Positions 1 to 8,756 of a stretch of DNA of 64,000 bases are shown piece after piece. The DNA is from Halomonas sp. LBP4 (GTDB lineage Bacteria > Pseudomonadota > Gammaproteobacteria > Pseudomonadales > Halomonadaceae). Under the pieces are notes generated by a model, which was not told the DNA's origin, made no database searches, and worked only from the letters and a program-made list of their open reading frames with translations. The translations under genes and the position numbers were made by a program. The stretch spans positions 36,790-100,789 of the forward strand of contig NZ_PDOG01000011.1 in assembly GCF_003202205.1 (NCBI RefSeq), read 5' to 3'. Position 1 is the first letter of the stretch, and each line of letters begins with the position of its first letter.

Positions 1-162
1 ATAGGAGCCCCGCCCCACCACGGTGCGGATGTCGAGCCGGGTATGCAGCTCGCGCAGCCGCTCGCCGTCGGTGTCCACCACCGTGATGTCGTTCTCCTCG
101 CGGGCCAGGTGTTCGGCCAGGGTGCCGCCGACCTGGCCGGCGCCGAGAATGATGATCTTCAT
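1..162 (-). CDS. trkA: Trk potassium uptake regulator TrkA, N-terminal fragment (cut by window edge)
   Basis: TrkA is the cytoplasmic NAD(H)-binding regulatory subunit of the Trk K+ uptake system. Only the first 54 codons are inside the window. They begin MKIIILGAGQVGGTLAEHL, a Rossmann fold with GxGxxG, followed by an acidic strand end (VVDTD) typical of RCK/TrkA-N domains. The ATG is at 162-160. The gene is the last of a minus-strand run trkH, sensor kinase, response regulator, trkA, with about 60 bp between the regulator and trkA. The N-terminus and the linkage to trkH make the identity fairly safe. The length and the second RCK domain cannot be checked here. Confidence 0.85.
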   Translation of the reverse strand, partial: MKIIILGAGQVGGTLAEHLAREENDITVVDTDGERLRELHTRLDIRTVVGRGSY

Positions 163-222
163 ATCGCCGACTCCATGAAGGGTTCGTCTCGCGTCGAGTG
201 TGAATGCCCGCCCGGCCGGTCG

Positions 223-936
223 TCACCCGGGCGGGTCGGGCTCCGCCAGCAGGCGATAGCCGATCCCCGCCTCGGTCTGCAGCAGGTACGGCGCCTGGGG
301 GTCGTCGCCGAGCTTGTGGCGCAGCTTGCTGACCACGATGCGCAGGTAGTGGGTGTCGTGGGCATGGGTCGGCCCCCACACCTCGCGCAGCAACTGGGTC
401 TGGGTCACGACACGCCCGGCGTGCCTCACCAGGCGCTCCAGCACGGCATACTCCTTCGGTGTCAGGTGCACCGGCTCGTCGTCGAGGCTGACCCGCCGGG
501 CGTCGAGATCGATGACCAGGCCGGCGCGGCGATAGCGCAATGCCGCCGGGTCATCACGGGCTCCCCCGTGGTGGCGCAGCAGCGAGCGCACCCGCGCCAG
601 CAGCTCCTGGATGCCGAACGGCTTGGTGACATAGTCGTTGGCGCCGGTGTCCAGGGCTCGTACCTTCTCGGCCTCGTGCCCGCGCACCGAGACCACGATC
701 ACCGGGACCGAGCTGCGGGAGCGCAGCGAATCCAGCACCGCCTGGCCGTCCATGTCGGGGAGCCCCAGGTCCAGCAGCACCAGGTCGGGCGCCTCGTCCA
801 GGCCACGCGACACCCCTTCGGCACCGGTCGCGGCCTCGAGCACCTCGAACCCCTGGGAGACCAGGCTGATACGCAGGAAGCGGCGAATCTGCGGCTCGTC
901 GTCGACGATCAGCACCCGTCGGCGCTCAGTCATCAT
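223..936 (-). CDS. KdpE-like OmpR-family response regulator
   Basis: A two-component response regulator of 237 aa. The receiver domain (about residues 5-120) has the acidic pair in LIVDDEP, the phospho-acceptor Asp in LLDLGLPDMDG and the conserved Lys in YVTKPF. The OmpR winged-helix domain (about 135-235) has LTPKEYAVLERL and ends GIGYRL. The overall pattern is that of KdpE. Its start overlaps the end of the sensor kinase by 11 bp, so the pair is probably translationally coupled. The neighbours are trkH and trkA rather than kdpFABC, so the likely targets are Trk genes (inference). A second ATG one codon downstream could equally be the start. Confidence 0.9.
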   Translation of the reverse strand: MMTERRRVLIVDDEPQIRRFLRISLVSQGFEVLEAATGAEGVSRGLDEAPDLVLLDLGLPDMDGQAVLDSLRSRSSVPVIVVSVRGHEAEKVRALDTGANDYVTKPFGIQELLARVRSLLRHHGGARDDPAALRYRRAGLVIDLDARRVSLDDEPVHLTPKEYAVLERLVRHAGRVVTQTQLLREVWGPTHAHDTHYLRIVVSKLRHKLGDDPQAPYLLQTEAGIGYRLLAEPDPPG

Positions 937-2953
937 CGGGGTCCCCCTCTTCGTCTGCCGGCAGGGGCAGGTGCATCACGATACTGGTGCCGATGCCGCC
1001 GGGGCCGGGTTTCGCATCGATGCCGCCCCCATGGGCGCCGAGCATGCCACGGCAGATGGCCAGGCCGAGGCCGGTGCCGTAGCGGCTGCGATCGCCCTCG
1101 CCGCCGGTGAAGAACATGTCGAATACCGCCTCGCGGAGCTCGGGGGCGATGCCCGGGCCCTGGTCCGTCACCCTGATCTCGAGTTGCCGCTCCGCGGCGT
1201 CGAGTCGGGCGTGGATGCCGACCCTGCCGCCCGGTGGCGAGAAGCGCACGGCATTGTCGATCACGTTGACCAGGGCCTGTTCGATCAAGGCGGGGTGCAC
1301 GTGCAGCAGCGGCAGCTCCTCGGGCCAGTCACGCTCGACCTCCACGCCCTCCAGGGAGGGCTCCAGCCGCCGCAAGGCGGCCGCCACCAGGTCATCCAGC
1401 GAGATCCAGTCGCGCTCGATCTTGAGGCTGCCGTGCCCCAGGCGCGTCATGTCCAGCAGGTTCTGGATGTAGCGGTTGAGTCGCTCGCTCTCGCTCAGGA
1501 TGCCTTCGAGCAGCTCGCGCCGGTCCTGCAGGCTCAGCTGCGGCTCGAGTTCACGCAGCGAGCTGGCCGAGCCGATGATCGACGCCAACGGCGTGCGCAG
1601 ATCGTGGGAGACCGAGGACAGCAGGGCCGAACGCAGCCGCTCGTTCTCCTCGGAGAGGCGCGCCGCGCCCAGCTCGCCGACCAGGCGGGTACGCTCCAGG
1701 GCCATGGTCAGTTGGCTGGACAGCGCCTCGATCAGCGCCTCCTGGTCGGGCCCCGGAGGCGTCTCGCGTACCGCCAGCTTCAGGCCCACGATGCCCAGCA
1801 CTCGCCCCTGCTCCACCAGGGGCAACAGCCGCCATTGCTGTTCGGGCAGGTTCTCGGTGCCGATGCCACTGGGCTGGCGATGCTGCCAGCTCCAGCCCGC
1901 CGCCGTCAGCGCCCCCGCGTCCAGGGTCATGCCGGGCGGGGCCGCGTGGCGGATCGTCAGGTCGGCGCCCTCCTCATCCCGGTCGAGCAGCACCACCGGA
2001 ACGCCCAGCCAGCGCTCCAGCGACGTGACACCGATATCGCCCACCTGGTCCCGGTCGGTGGCAGCCGACAAGGCGCGGGCATAGGTCAGCAGCCGGTGGG
2101 TCTGCTCCCGGCTGGAGCGCAGCGCCAGCAACCGGCGTCGCCCGCTGCCGGCGAGTTGGCCGACCACCACCGCCACCAGCAGGAAGAAGACCACGGTGAG
2201 CAGCTGCCCGTGCTCGACGATGGCCAGGGAGAAGCGCGGCTGGGTGAAGAAGAAGTTGAAGGCCAGGAAGCCGAGCGCGGCACTGAGCATCGCCGCCCGC
2301 GTGCCGGCCAGGGTGGCACTGACCAGCACCGCGGCGAGGAACACCAGCGACAGGTTGGCCAGCTCCAGCCAGGAGTCCAGCACCCCGGCCACGGTCACGG
2401 CGCCCAAGGTGCTGAGCAGCGCCATCGCCGGCTCACGCAAGCGCAGGGGCTGCCAGGTACGTCGAGGCTGGAACCGCGGGCGCCGCCGGGCCTCCGCCGC
2501 CACCACCAGGTCGAAGGTCCCGCCCTGGCGCAACAACTGCTCGGCGAGGGTACGGCGCCAGACACGCCAGCCAGAGGGGCGGGAACAGCCCACCAGCAGG
2601 GTGGCAATGCGATGCTCGCGGGCATAGTCGAGTAGCTCCGCGGCCCTGTCCTGCCCCTGGAGCACACGGGTCTCGCCGCCCAGCCGGTGCGCCATGGCGA
2701 AGCCCTTTTCCAGCCCCAGGCGACGCTCGGGGTCGTCGCGGCCGTTGTCCACGTGTATCGCCCTCCAGCGCACGCCGTCGCGCTCGGCCAGGCGATGGGC
2801 GGTGCGCACCAGGGCGGCATCCTCGCTGCCGCCGCTGAGTGCCACCAGCAAGCGCACGCCTTTCGCCGACGTCCGTCGAACTTGCTCGACAGCGCCCGGC
2901 GCTGCTGCCGACGGCAGGTCACTGGCGGGGGGTGGCTCGGGAGCTTCGTTCAT
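926..2953 (-). CDS. KdpD-like sensor histidine kinase lacking the N-terminal KdpD domain
   Basis: A membrane histidine kinase of 675 aa, against roughly 890 in classical KdpD. Order seen: a disordered N-terminus, a universal-stress-protein-like domain (about 30-150, starting RLLVALSGG), four hydrophobic segments of the DUF4118 type (about 170-275), a GAF-like region (about 290-410), HisKA with the phospho-acceptor His in SSVSHDLRTPL (about 450), and an HATPase domain (NVIDNAVRFSPPGGR, DQGPGIAPE, GTGLGLAI). The Walker-containing N-terminal KdpD domain is absent. It lies 37 bp after trkH and overlaps the response regulator gene. It probably senses K+ or turgor state. The target is inferred from context only. 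Confidence 0.88.
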   Translation of the reverse strand: MNEAPEPPPASDLPSAAAPGAVEQVRRTSAKGVRLLVALSGGSEDAALVRTAHRLAERDGVRWRAIHVDNGRDDPERRLGLEKGFAMAHRLGGETRVLQGQDRAAELLDYAREHRIATLLVGCSRPSGWRVWRRTLAEQLLRQGGTFDLVVAAEARRRPRFQPRRTWQPLRLREPAMALLSTLGAVTVAGVLDSWLELANLSLVFLAAVLVSATLAGTRAAMLSAALGFLAFNFFFTQPRFSLAIVEHGQLLTVVFFLLVAVVVGQLAGSGRRRLLALRSSREQTHRLLTYARALSAATDRDQVGDIGVTSLERWLGVPVVLLDRDEEGADLTIRHAAPPGMTLDAGALTAAGWSWQHRQPSGIGTENLPEQQWRLLPLVEQGRVLGIVGLKLAVRETPPGPDQEALIEALSSQLTMALERTRLVGELGAARLSEENERLRSALLSSVSHDLRTPLASIIGSASSLRELEPQLSLQDRRELLEGILSESERLNRYIQNLLDMTRLGHGSLKIERDWISLDDLVAAALRRLEPSLEGVEVERDWPEELPLLHVHPALIEQALVNVIDNAVRFSPPGGRVGIHARLDAAERQLEIRVTDQGPGIAPELREAVFDMFFTGGEGDRSRYGTGLGLAICRGMLGAHGGGIDAKPGPGGIGTSIVMHLPLPADEEGDPDDD

Positions 2954-2990
2954 CGATCCGGTCGTCCTCGAGGTCGGGGCATTCGTCAGC

Positions 2991-4481
2991 CTACTTGCGC
3001 CAGAACATCGGCGTCAGCAATACCAGCACGGTGAGGATCTCGAGCCGCCCCAGCAGCATGCCCACGCACAGCAGCCATTTGGCGGCATCCGGCAGCGACG
3101 CGAAGTTGCCGGCGGGGCCGATGATATCGCCCAGCCCCGGACCGACGTTGGCCACGGCCGTGGCGGCCCCGGAGAGGGCCGTGGTGAAGTCCAGCCCCAT
3201 CATGGCCAGGCCCAGCGCCAGCCCGGCGATGGTGAGGAAGAAGAAGAACGAGAAGGCCACCACGCCGCGGGTGACGTCGTCGGTCAGTGGCTGATTGTTG
3301 TAGCGCGAGGCGAAGATCCCATGGGCATGGATCAGGAAGCGCAGCTGGTTGCGCAGCAGGATCACCGCCACCTGGAAGCGGAAGATCTTCATGCCGCCGC
3401 TGGTGGAGCCACTGCAGCCGCCGACGAAGGTCAGGTAGAAGAAGGCCACGAAGGCCAGTGCCCCCCAGGCGCTGTAGTCGTCCGACGCATAGCCGGTGGT
3501 GGTGACGACGGAAATGACGTTGAAGGCGACATGGGTCAGCGCCTCGAAGGGCGGCGTCCCCAGCCACATCCGCCAGCCGGTCAGCAAGAGGATCACCACC
3601 GCGAGCAGTAGCAGCAGCCCCTGCACCTGTTGATCGTGCCATAGCGCCAGGTGGGAGCCACGCAGGAACCGGATATAGAGCACGAAGGGCAAGGCCCCGG
3701 CGAGCATGAAGAGGCTGCCCATCCAGAGCAGGTGGGGACTGTCGGCGTAGGCGCCGAAGGAGGCATCGGAGTTGGCGAAACCGCCGGTGGCCAGCGAGGT
3801 CATGCCGTGCACCACGGCATCCAGCGGCGCCATGCCGCCGAGCCAGTAGGCGAGCATGGCCGTGAAGGTGAAACCGCAGTAGATGCCGAGGGTCGCCTTG
3901 GCGATGCCGCCGGTGCGCGGCATCACCTTGTCCGACCAGTCCGAGGACTCGGTATGGAACAGGCGCATGCCGCCCACCTTGAGGAATGGCAGGATGGCGA
4001 TGCCCATGACGATGATGCCGATGCCACCGAGCCACTGCATGATGCCGCGCCACAGCTTGAGGCCATCGGACAGAAACTCGATGCCCACCAGAATCGTCGA
4101 ACCGGTGGTGGTGATCGCCGATACCGACTCGAACACCGCATTGGTTACGGAGAGCCGGGATGCCGCCAGCACCAACGGCAGGCTGGCAAACCCGCTGATG
4201 GTGACCCAGCTCAGGGTGGTGAGCACGAACATCTGCCACGGCTTGAGTTCGACACTCACGTTCATCGTGGCCAGCCAGGTCAGCGCCACCGCGGCCAGCA
4301 CGATGGCAATCGACAGGCCGAACGCCATGGCGTCGGGCTCCCCCTCGATCACCAGCACCGCCCAGGGCAGCACCATGAACAGGGCCAGCACCAGCCAGAG
4401 TACCGACAACACCTTCAATACCGGGGCCCAGTCCTGGACACGGGCCCCCACACGCAGGAACAGCGAATTCATCGCGGGCAC
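2991..4481 (-). CDS. trkH: Trk system potassium uptake protein TrkH
   Basis: The K+-translocating membrane subunit of the Trk system, 496 aa, normal for TrkH/TrkG. Many hydrophobic segments are present, and the four selectivity-filter-type loops are recognisable: TTTGSTIL, SLATGGFANSD, VVTTTGYASDD and ANVGPGLGD. The best start is a GTG at 4481: AGGGGG lies about six bases before it, while the ATG three codons later is badly spaced. It is first in the minus-strand operon trkH, kinase, regulator, trkA. In halophiles Trk is a main K+ uptake route in the first phase of osmoadaptation, which fits the ectoine gene nearby. Confidence 0.95.
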   Translation of the reverse strand: MPAMNSLFLRVGARVQDWAPVLKVLSVLWLVLALFMVLPWAVLVIEGEPDAMAFGLSIAIVLAAVALTWLATMNVSVELKPWQMFVLTTLSWVTISGFASLPLVLAASRLSVTNAVFESVSAITTTGSTILVGIEFLSDGLKLWRGIMQWLGGIGIIVMGIAILPFLKVGGMRLFHTESSDWSDKVMPRTGGIAKATLGIYCGFTFTAMLAYWLGGMAPLDAVVHGMTSLATGGFANSDASFGAYADSPHLLWMGSLFMLAGALPFVLYIRFLRGSHLALWHDQQVQGLLLLLAVVILLLTGWRMWLGTPPFEALTHVAFNVISVVTTTGYASDDYSAWGALAFVAFFYLTFVGGCSGSTSGGMKIFRFQVAVILLRNQLRFLIHAHGIFASRYNNQPLTDDVTRGVVAFSFFFFLTIAGLALGLAMMGLDFTTALSGAATAVANVGPGLGDIIGPAGNFASLPDAAKWLLCVGMLLGRLEILTVLVLLTPMFWRK

Positions 4482-4685
4482 GATCGCCCCCTGTCTTCGT
4501 GATCACGCCAAGGGCGGACACCCCTGCCCCGCCACCGCAGGCCGGACAGGGCACCAAGGAAGCTATCGAACCACGCCTGACTCTAAAAAATCCGTAAAAC
4601 TTCGGCCGTGATGAGCGCCAGGCAGCTCGCCTTAACCACCACAGCCGAACGCCCCATGGCCCCGGGGCACCCCGGTAATGCGCTC

Positions 4686-5015
4686 CTACAGCCGCCGGGT
4701 CTCGATGACATAGCCGATGATGGGGTAGCCTGCCTGCCTGGCGGCCTTCTCGGCTTCCAGCTGTGCTTCGAGCTTGGAGATACTGGACGAGACATGCTCG
4801 AAGACGGTGTCCATCTCGAGCTGCTTCTTGCGCACCGCCAGCTTGATGACGTGCCCGGTCCGGTGGGATCCGGCCGGCTGCCTGACCCGGCCAGGCTCCC
4901 GGGCCGGCTTGGCCACCGGTGCCAGGGGCTTCGACTCTCTCCCCTTCCCGGGTTTCAGGAAAGCGTCGATCTCGCGACGCATGTTCTGCTCGAACTCGCT
5001 CAACTCCGTGGTCAT
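4686..5015 (-). CDS. Small basic hypothetical protein with C-terminal coiled coil
   Basis: I do not recognise a family. The 109-aa product starts MTTELSEFEQNMRREIDAF. It has a Pro/Lys/Arg-rich middle and then a charged heptad-like stretch (FEHVSSSISKLEAQLEAEKAA) likely to form a short coiled coil, ending GYVIETRRL. The start at 5015 was chosen because GGAGAG lies about six bases upstream; ATGs further upstream (5039, 5036) have no comparable site. There is no signal peptide or membrane segment. It stands alone between trkH and a divergent small gene. Codon use looks normal for the region. Confidence 0.55.
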   Translation of the reverse strand: MTTELSEFEQNMRREIDAFLKPGKGRESKPLAPVAKPAREPGRVRQPAGSHRTGHVIKLAVRKKQLEMDTVFEHVSSSISKLEAQLEAEKAARQAGYPIIGYVIETRRL

Positions 5016-5221
5016 CGTCTCTCCATCAGCCAACATCATGGTGCCAAAGATACCAGAACCGCGGCTCGAACAGCCACAGGACCCGACGACTCGCTGACAA
5101 GCCCGCCACCATTGGCGACCGGCACCACGACGCTCACAACCGACGAAGGCATCGGCATACCGGCAAACGTCGATGGCGACGGCTGGCTGGTCATCGGCAG
5201 CGCCGCATGGCGGGGCGGGGT

Positions 5222-5251
5222 TTGACAGGGTCTTCCCGGCTTGCCTACTAT
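5222..5251 (+). promoter_or_regulatory. Sigma-70-type promoter upstream of the 133-aa gene
   Basis: TTGACA at 5222-5227 and TACTAT at 5246-5251, separated by 18 bp. This is a close match to the bacterial housekeeping promoter, 49 bp before the start of the small gene at 5300. Confidence 0.6.
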
Positions 5252-5270
5252 CGAGAGTGATTCTCGTTAA
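5250..5270 (+). promoter_or_regulatory. fur box: Possible Fur box overlapping the -10 and start region
   Basis: The stretch CGAGAGTGATTCTCGTTAA is a near-palindrome (GAGA-N5-TCTC) that resembles Fur sites of the GAGAATGATTCTC type. It begins at the -10 hexamer, where repressor binding would block transcription. Iron control is an inference from this match alone. Confidence 0.4.
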
Positions 5271-5299
5271 CAAATCCATCCTGTCGAGCCCACGTCGCC

Positions 5300-5701
5300 A
5301 TGAACGCAGAACGCTCCAAGGTGTATTACACCGCCGTCTTTCTGCACGTCTCCTTCCAGGCGATCAAGCGCTCCATGGCCGGCAGGGAGAGCGACAGCCT
5401 GCCCTGCTGGCTCGACACCAATCTGCTCATGATGCTGTCACGGGAGCTGCGCGCCTGCCGCGACCAGGGTGGCTACCTTGGCGATGCCCGGCAGGCGCTG
5501 GACGCCGCCTACTACCATTGCGGCCTGCTGCTCGCCCAGTGCCCGGGCGGGCTGAACAGCAAGCTCTGCCACCAGCACCTGGACGCCATCCTTCTGCCGC
5601 TGCAGCAGGCCATCGAGGTACTGGCCGCTCCCTGCGCCATGTCATCGACCGGCTTCTGGCAGGCCACGGCACGGCGCCTGCGCCGCGGCTGGCGCCGCTG
5701 A
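5300..5701 (+). CDS. Conserved-looking small hypothetical protein, possibly iron regulated
   Basis: A 133-aa protein beginning MNAERSKVYYTAVFLHVSFQ. I do not recognise the family. It is mostly helical in appearance, has several cysteines (CWLD, ACRD, HCGLLLAQCPGG, KLCHQH) and ends in a very basic tail (RRLRRGWRR). There is no clear signal peptide or transmembrane segment. It has its own strong promoter and a Fur-like box just upstream, which suggests a monocistronic iron-responsive gene. The GGDEF/EAL gene converges on it from the other strand with a 12-bp gap. Confidence 0.6.
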   Translation: MNAERSKVYYTAVFLHVSFQAIKRSMAGRESDSLPCWLDTNLLMMLSRELRACRDQGGYLGDARQALDAAYYHCGLLLAQCPGGLNSKLCHQHLDAILLPLQQAIEVLAAPCAMSSTGFWQATARRLRRGWRR

Positions 5702-5713
5702 CCGCCCTCCCTG

Positions 5714-7405
5714 TCAGGAGGGGTCGAGGCTCAGCCGTTGCCGAGCAGCGTACCCCTGGCACCACTCACGGTATTCCGATGCGGGAAGGGCCGGCGAAAA
5801 ATAGAACCCCTGCGCCTGGTCACAGCCCAGCTCACGCAGACACTCATGCTGTCCGGCGGTTTCCACCCCTTCGGCGGTCACCACCAGCTCCAGGGCGTGG
5901 CCCACGTTGATCATGCAAGCCATCAGGTCGCGCGCCCGCTTGTCCTCTTCCAGACCAACGACGAAGGCGCGATCGATCTTGAGGCCCGTGATCGGCAGGT
6001 GGCGCAGGTATTCGAAAGACGCGAAGCCGGTGCCGAAATCGTCGATACTCACGCCCACGCCAAAATCACGCATTCGTTGAATGGCCTGGCGCGCCGCCTC
6101 CAGGTCACCGATCAAGGCGCTTTCGGTGATCTCCACTTCCAGGGTGTGTGCCCGCGAGCCGAGCCGTTCGACGAGCTTTCGGATGACCTGCAGCAGTTCC
6201 TCGTCGTACAGGTTATGCACCGAGAGGTTGATGCTCACCTCGCCCTGCCCCGTTTCATGTTCCGCGAATCGGCAAGCCTGCTCGACAACGAAGCGAGTGA
6301 CCGGCGAGATCAGGGTCGTGCTCTCGACCTTGGGCATGAACATCCCCGGCGGGATCAGGCCGCCGTCGCTGCCACGCCAGCGAATCAACCCCTCGCAGCC
6401 GCACACCCGACCATCGGCGAGGCGAATCTTGGGTTGATAGTGCAGTTCGAACTCGCCCTCTGCCAGGCCTTTCCTCACCCGGGCGATCAACTGTATGGCG
6501 TGGACCGTGCGCCGCTGGAAGGCGGGAGAATAACGGCTGTGGGAAAGCCGCCTTTCAATGGCGGCGAACATGGCGATTCTCGCCTCATGAATCAAGGTCT
6601 CGGGTGAGCCTTCTTCTTCTGATGCAACGCTACTGCCCATCACCAACTGCACGCGAATGGGCACCTGCTGTATCTGCAGGCTCTCCTCCCCGATCTCCGT
6701 CAGGCGCCCCGCTATGCGTGTCAGGTCATCCGGCACGATATCGCTGACAATGAGTGCCAGCTCGGCGTTGCTGAATCGGTAGGCCGTCGCTCCCCCACGA
6801 ATCGCATGTCGCAGGCGCTCCCCCATGGCGAGAATCAGTTCATCGGACGCATCCATCCCCATGGCTTCCATGACGTCCGTGATATCGGTGATCCTGACCA
6901 GCATCAGCCCCACCGACTTCCCCTCCTTCCGATGACGCAGGCTCTCGAGGAGATCCTCCTCCAGGGCGACCATATTGGGAAACCCCGACCGGGGATCGAC
7001 GCGGGCCACGGCGATACGCTCTTCGGTCGCCTGGCGTCGCGACTGGAACAACCAGCCGGCCACCCCGCCCAGGAGCAGAAACATCACGGCACGCATCAGC
7101 CAATTGGCCGACGACTGGGCAGTGCCGGCATCCACATGCAGCGGCATGAACGCCATCAGCATGCCGGCGACCAGGGCCACGATCAGCCCCCCGGGCAGCA
7201 GATACCAGGCGGCGCCGAGCAGCACCGGAATCATCATCAGGTAAGGATAGGCGTAGGCAGTTCCACCGGTGAAATAGACCACCAGGCTCCCCAGCATCAA
7301 CAACACCCCCAAGACGCCGACGTTCCTCACATGCTTCACCGAACTAGGTGTCGTATCGAGGTATCGACGTCTCATCTTCAAGATGTTGCGGACAACGGAT
7401 TCCAT
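5714..7405 (-). CDS. Membrane-anchored degenerate GGDEF / intact EAL protein (probable c-di-GMP phosphodiesterase)
   Basis: 563 aa. Two to four hydrophobic segments lie at about residues 28-120. A GGDEF-type domain (about 135-290, starting DPRSGFPNM) follows, then an EAL domain (about 305-555). The GGDEF signature is replaced by FSNAEL, so cyclase activity is unlikely. The EAL domain keeps the residues usually needed for c-di-GMP hydrolysis: Glu of EGLIRW, Asn of INLS, Glu of EITES, Asp-Asp of IDDFGTG, Lys of LKIDRAF, Glu of TAEGVE and Gln of QGFYFS. It is therefore probably a phosphodiesterase, perhaps tuned by its inert GGDEF domain. It stands alone. Confidence 0.9.
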   Translation of the reverse strand: MESVVRNILKMRRRYLDTTPSSVKHVRNVGVLGVLLMLGSLVVYFTGGTAYAYPYLMMIPVLLGAAWYLLPGGLIVALVAGMLMAFMPLHVDAGTAQSSANWLMRAVMFLLLGGVAGWLFQSRRQATEERIAVARVDPRSGFPNMVALEEDLLESLRHRKEGKSVGLMLVRITDITDVMEAMGMDASDELILAMGERLRHAIRGGATAYRFSNAELALIVSDIVPDDLTRIAGRLTEIGEESLQIQQVPIRVQLVMGSSVASEEEGSPETLIHEARIAMFAAIERRLSHSRYSPAFQRRTVHAIQLIARVRKGLAEGEFELHYQPKIRLADGRVCGCEGLIRWRGSDGGLIPPGMFMPKVESTTLISPVTRFVVEQACRFAEHETGQGEVSINLSVHNLYDEELLQVIRKLVERLGSRAHTLEVEITESALIGDLEAARQAIQRMRDFGVGVSIDDFGTGFASFEYLRHLPITGLKIDRAFVVGLEEDKRARDLMACMINVGHALELVVTAEGVETAGQHECLRELGCDQAQGFYFSPALPASEYREWCQGYAARQRLSLDPS

Positions 7406-7562
7406 GGCGAGCCGACCTCTTTATTCCTGGTATTTATAACAATCTCCTGCACCCCTATGATCCGCCATTCGTGGATACACTCGCCCACGCATGTAAGCGT
7501 ATGTCACTGAGCCAGCAGCGCCAGCCGCGGTATCAACGCGGGCCCGGCATCTCAGGGTAACC

Positions 7563-7720
7563 GGTTTTGGCCCGATCCTGCTCTCCTCGCTGTGGGGCGT
7601 GTCCTTCATCTTCATGCGGGGGCGGTGCCCGAGTTCGAGCCCGTGCCGCTGATCCTGGTGCGCATGGGCATGGGGGCGGCACTGCCGATCCCCCTGCCCG
7701 GCACGGCCATCGCCACCCGG
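7563..7720 (+). pseudogene. Frameshifted N-terminal relic of an EamA/DMT-family transporter
   Basis: Translation from 7566 gives FGPILLSSLWGVSFIFMR, the usual first helix of EamA (drug/metabolite exporter) proteins. After a +1 shift within the GGGGG-containing stretch near 7618 it continues AVPEFEPVPLILVRMGMG. The homology then fades before 7740. No start codon or downstream body remains. This is a broken remnant, not a functional gene. The rest of the 7406-7778 gap shows nothing recognisable. Confidence 0.55.
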
Positions 7721-7778
7721 ATGGTTCGGCCGGGCCGGCGGGAAGTGTCGTAAACTAGCAGTCAGCCGGGGGCACGCC

Positions 7779-8537
7779 ATGGCCGACGCCACTTTCCGTT
7801 TCCATGCCGAGTTGAACGACTTCCTGCCGCGGGAGAGGCGCGGCAGGACCTTCGGCCATGCGTTCGAGCGCCGGGCCGCCATCAAGGACGTGATCGAGTC
7901 CCTGGGGGTGCCGCACACCGAGGTCGACGTCATCCTGATCGATGGGGCTTCAGTGGGCTTCGAGGCCATCCTGCGCGACGGCGATCGGGTCGAGGTCTAC
8001 CCCTGGTCGCTGGCCGCGCCGGTCGAGTCGCCCCGGCACCTGCGGCCGCGGCCACCGGCCGAGCCTCGTTTCGTACTGGATGCCCATCTGGGCAGGCTGG
8101 CCCGCTACCTGCGCCTGCTCGGTTTCGACTGCCGCTACCGCAACGACGTCACCGACGGCGAACTGGCCGCCTGCGCCGACGAGGAGCAGCGCATCCTGCT
8201 CACCCGCGACCGCCCGCTGCTCAAGCGCAAGCGCATCTCCCTGGCCCACTTCGTGCGTGCCGACGATCCCTGGCGGCAGGTCGAGGAGGTCTGCAACACC
8301 TTCGACCTTCATGGGGCCTTCGCCCCCTTCACCCGCTGCACGCGCTGCAACGGCCGGCTGGAACCGGTCGACAAGGCAGAGGTCCTCGAACGCCTCGAGC
8401 CCCTGACGAGGCGCTATGTCGAGCGTTTCCTGCAGTGCGATAGCTGCGGCCAGGTCTACTGGCACGGCAGCCATGTCGCGCGCATGCAGGCACTGGTGGA
8501 ACGGCTGCGACAAGGACGCTCGTCACCAACGGCCTGA
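7779..8537 (+). CDS. Mut7-C RNase-domain protein with N-terminal ubiquitin-like domain
   Basis: 252 aa in two parts. Residues 1-85 look like the beta-grasp domain found before Mut7-C (FRFHAELNDFLP ... DGDRVEVYPW). Residues about 95-245 match the Mut7-C PIN-like nuclease domain, with Asp in VLDAHLGRLARYLR, Asp in LLTRDRPLLKR, and a zinc ribbon made by CTRCNG and CDSCGQVYWHG. It is presumed to be an RNA-processing nuclease; its substrate is unknown. It is monocistronic, with an unremarkable 219-bp gap before ectD. Confidence 0.8.
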   Translation: MADATFRFHAELNDFLPRERRGRTFGHAFERRAAIKDVIESLGVPHTEVDVILIDGASVGFEAILRDGDRVEVYPWSLAAPVESPRHLRPRPPAEPRFVLDAHLGRLARYLRLLGFDCRYRNDVTDGELAACADEEQRILLTRDRPLLKRKRISLAHFVRADDPWRQVEEVCNTFDLHGAFAPFTRCTRCNGRLEPVDKAEVLERLEPLTRRYVERFLQCDSCGQVYWHGSHVARMQALVERLRQGRSSPTA

Positions 8538-8756
8538 TCGGCCCGGTTCGGGCCAACGAACTTGAACTCACGCGCCCCCACCCCGAAATCATCCACACGG
8601 GCGGGGGCGTCCTTGATCGAGCCACCGGTCGAGTCCTTCGCCGTGACGGAGGTACGGGTCTCGTCCCGACCACGAGCGAACCATCGGTGAATCAGTAAAA
8701 ACTTGCTTACTGGATATTCAAGGGGGGCATTGCAGACACCATGAGGAGGTTTTCCC

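Noticed and set aside
638..2635. 665-aa open frame on the plus strand across the sensor kinase gene
   Set aside because: It is antisense to a clear KdpD-like kinase, rich in Gln/Arg/Gly with no domain, as expected from high-GC shadow frames.
8539..8556. GGCCCG/CGGGCC hairpin after the Mut7-C gene as terminator
   Set aside because: Only a 6-bp stem with no T-run; too weak to list.
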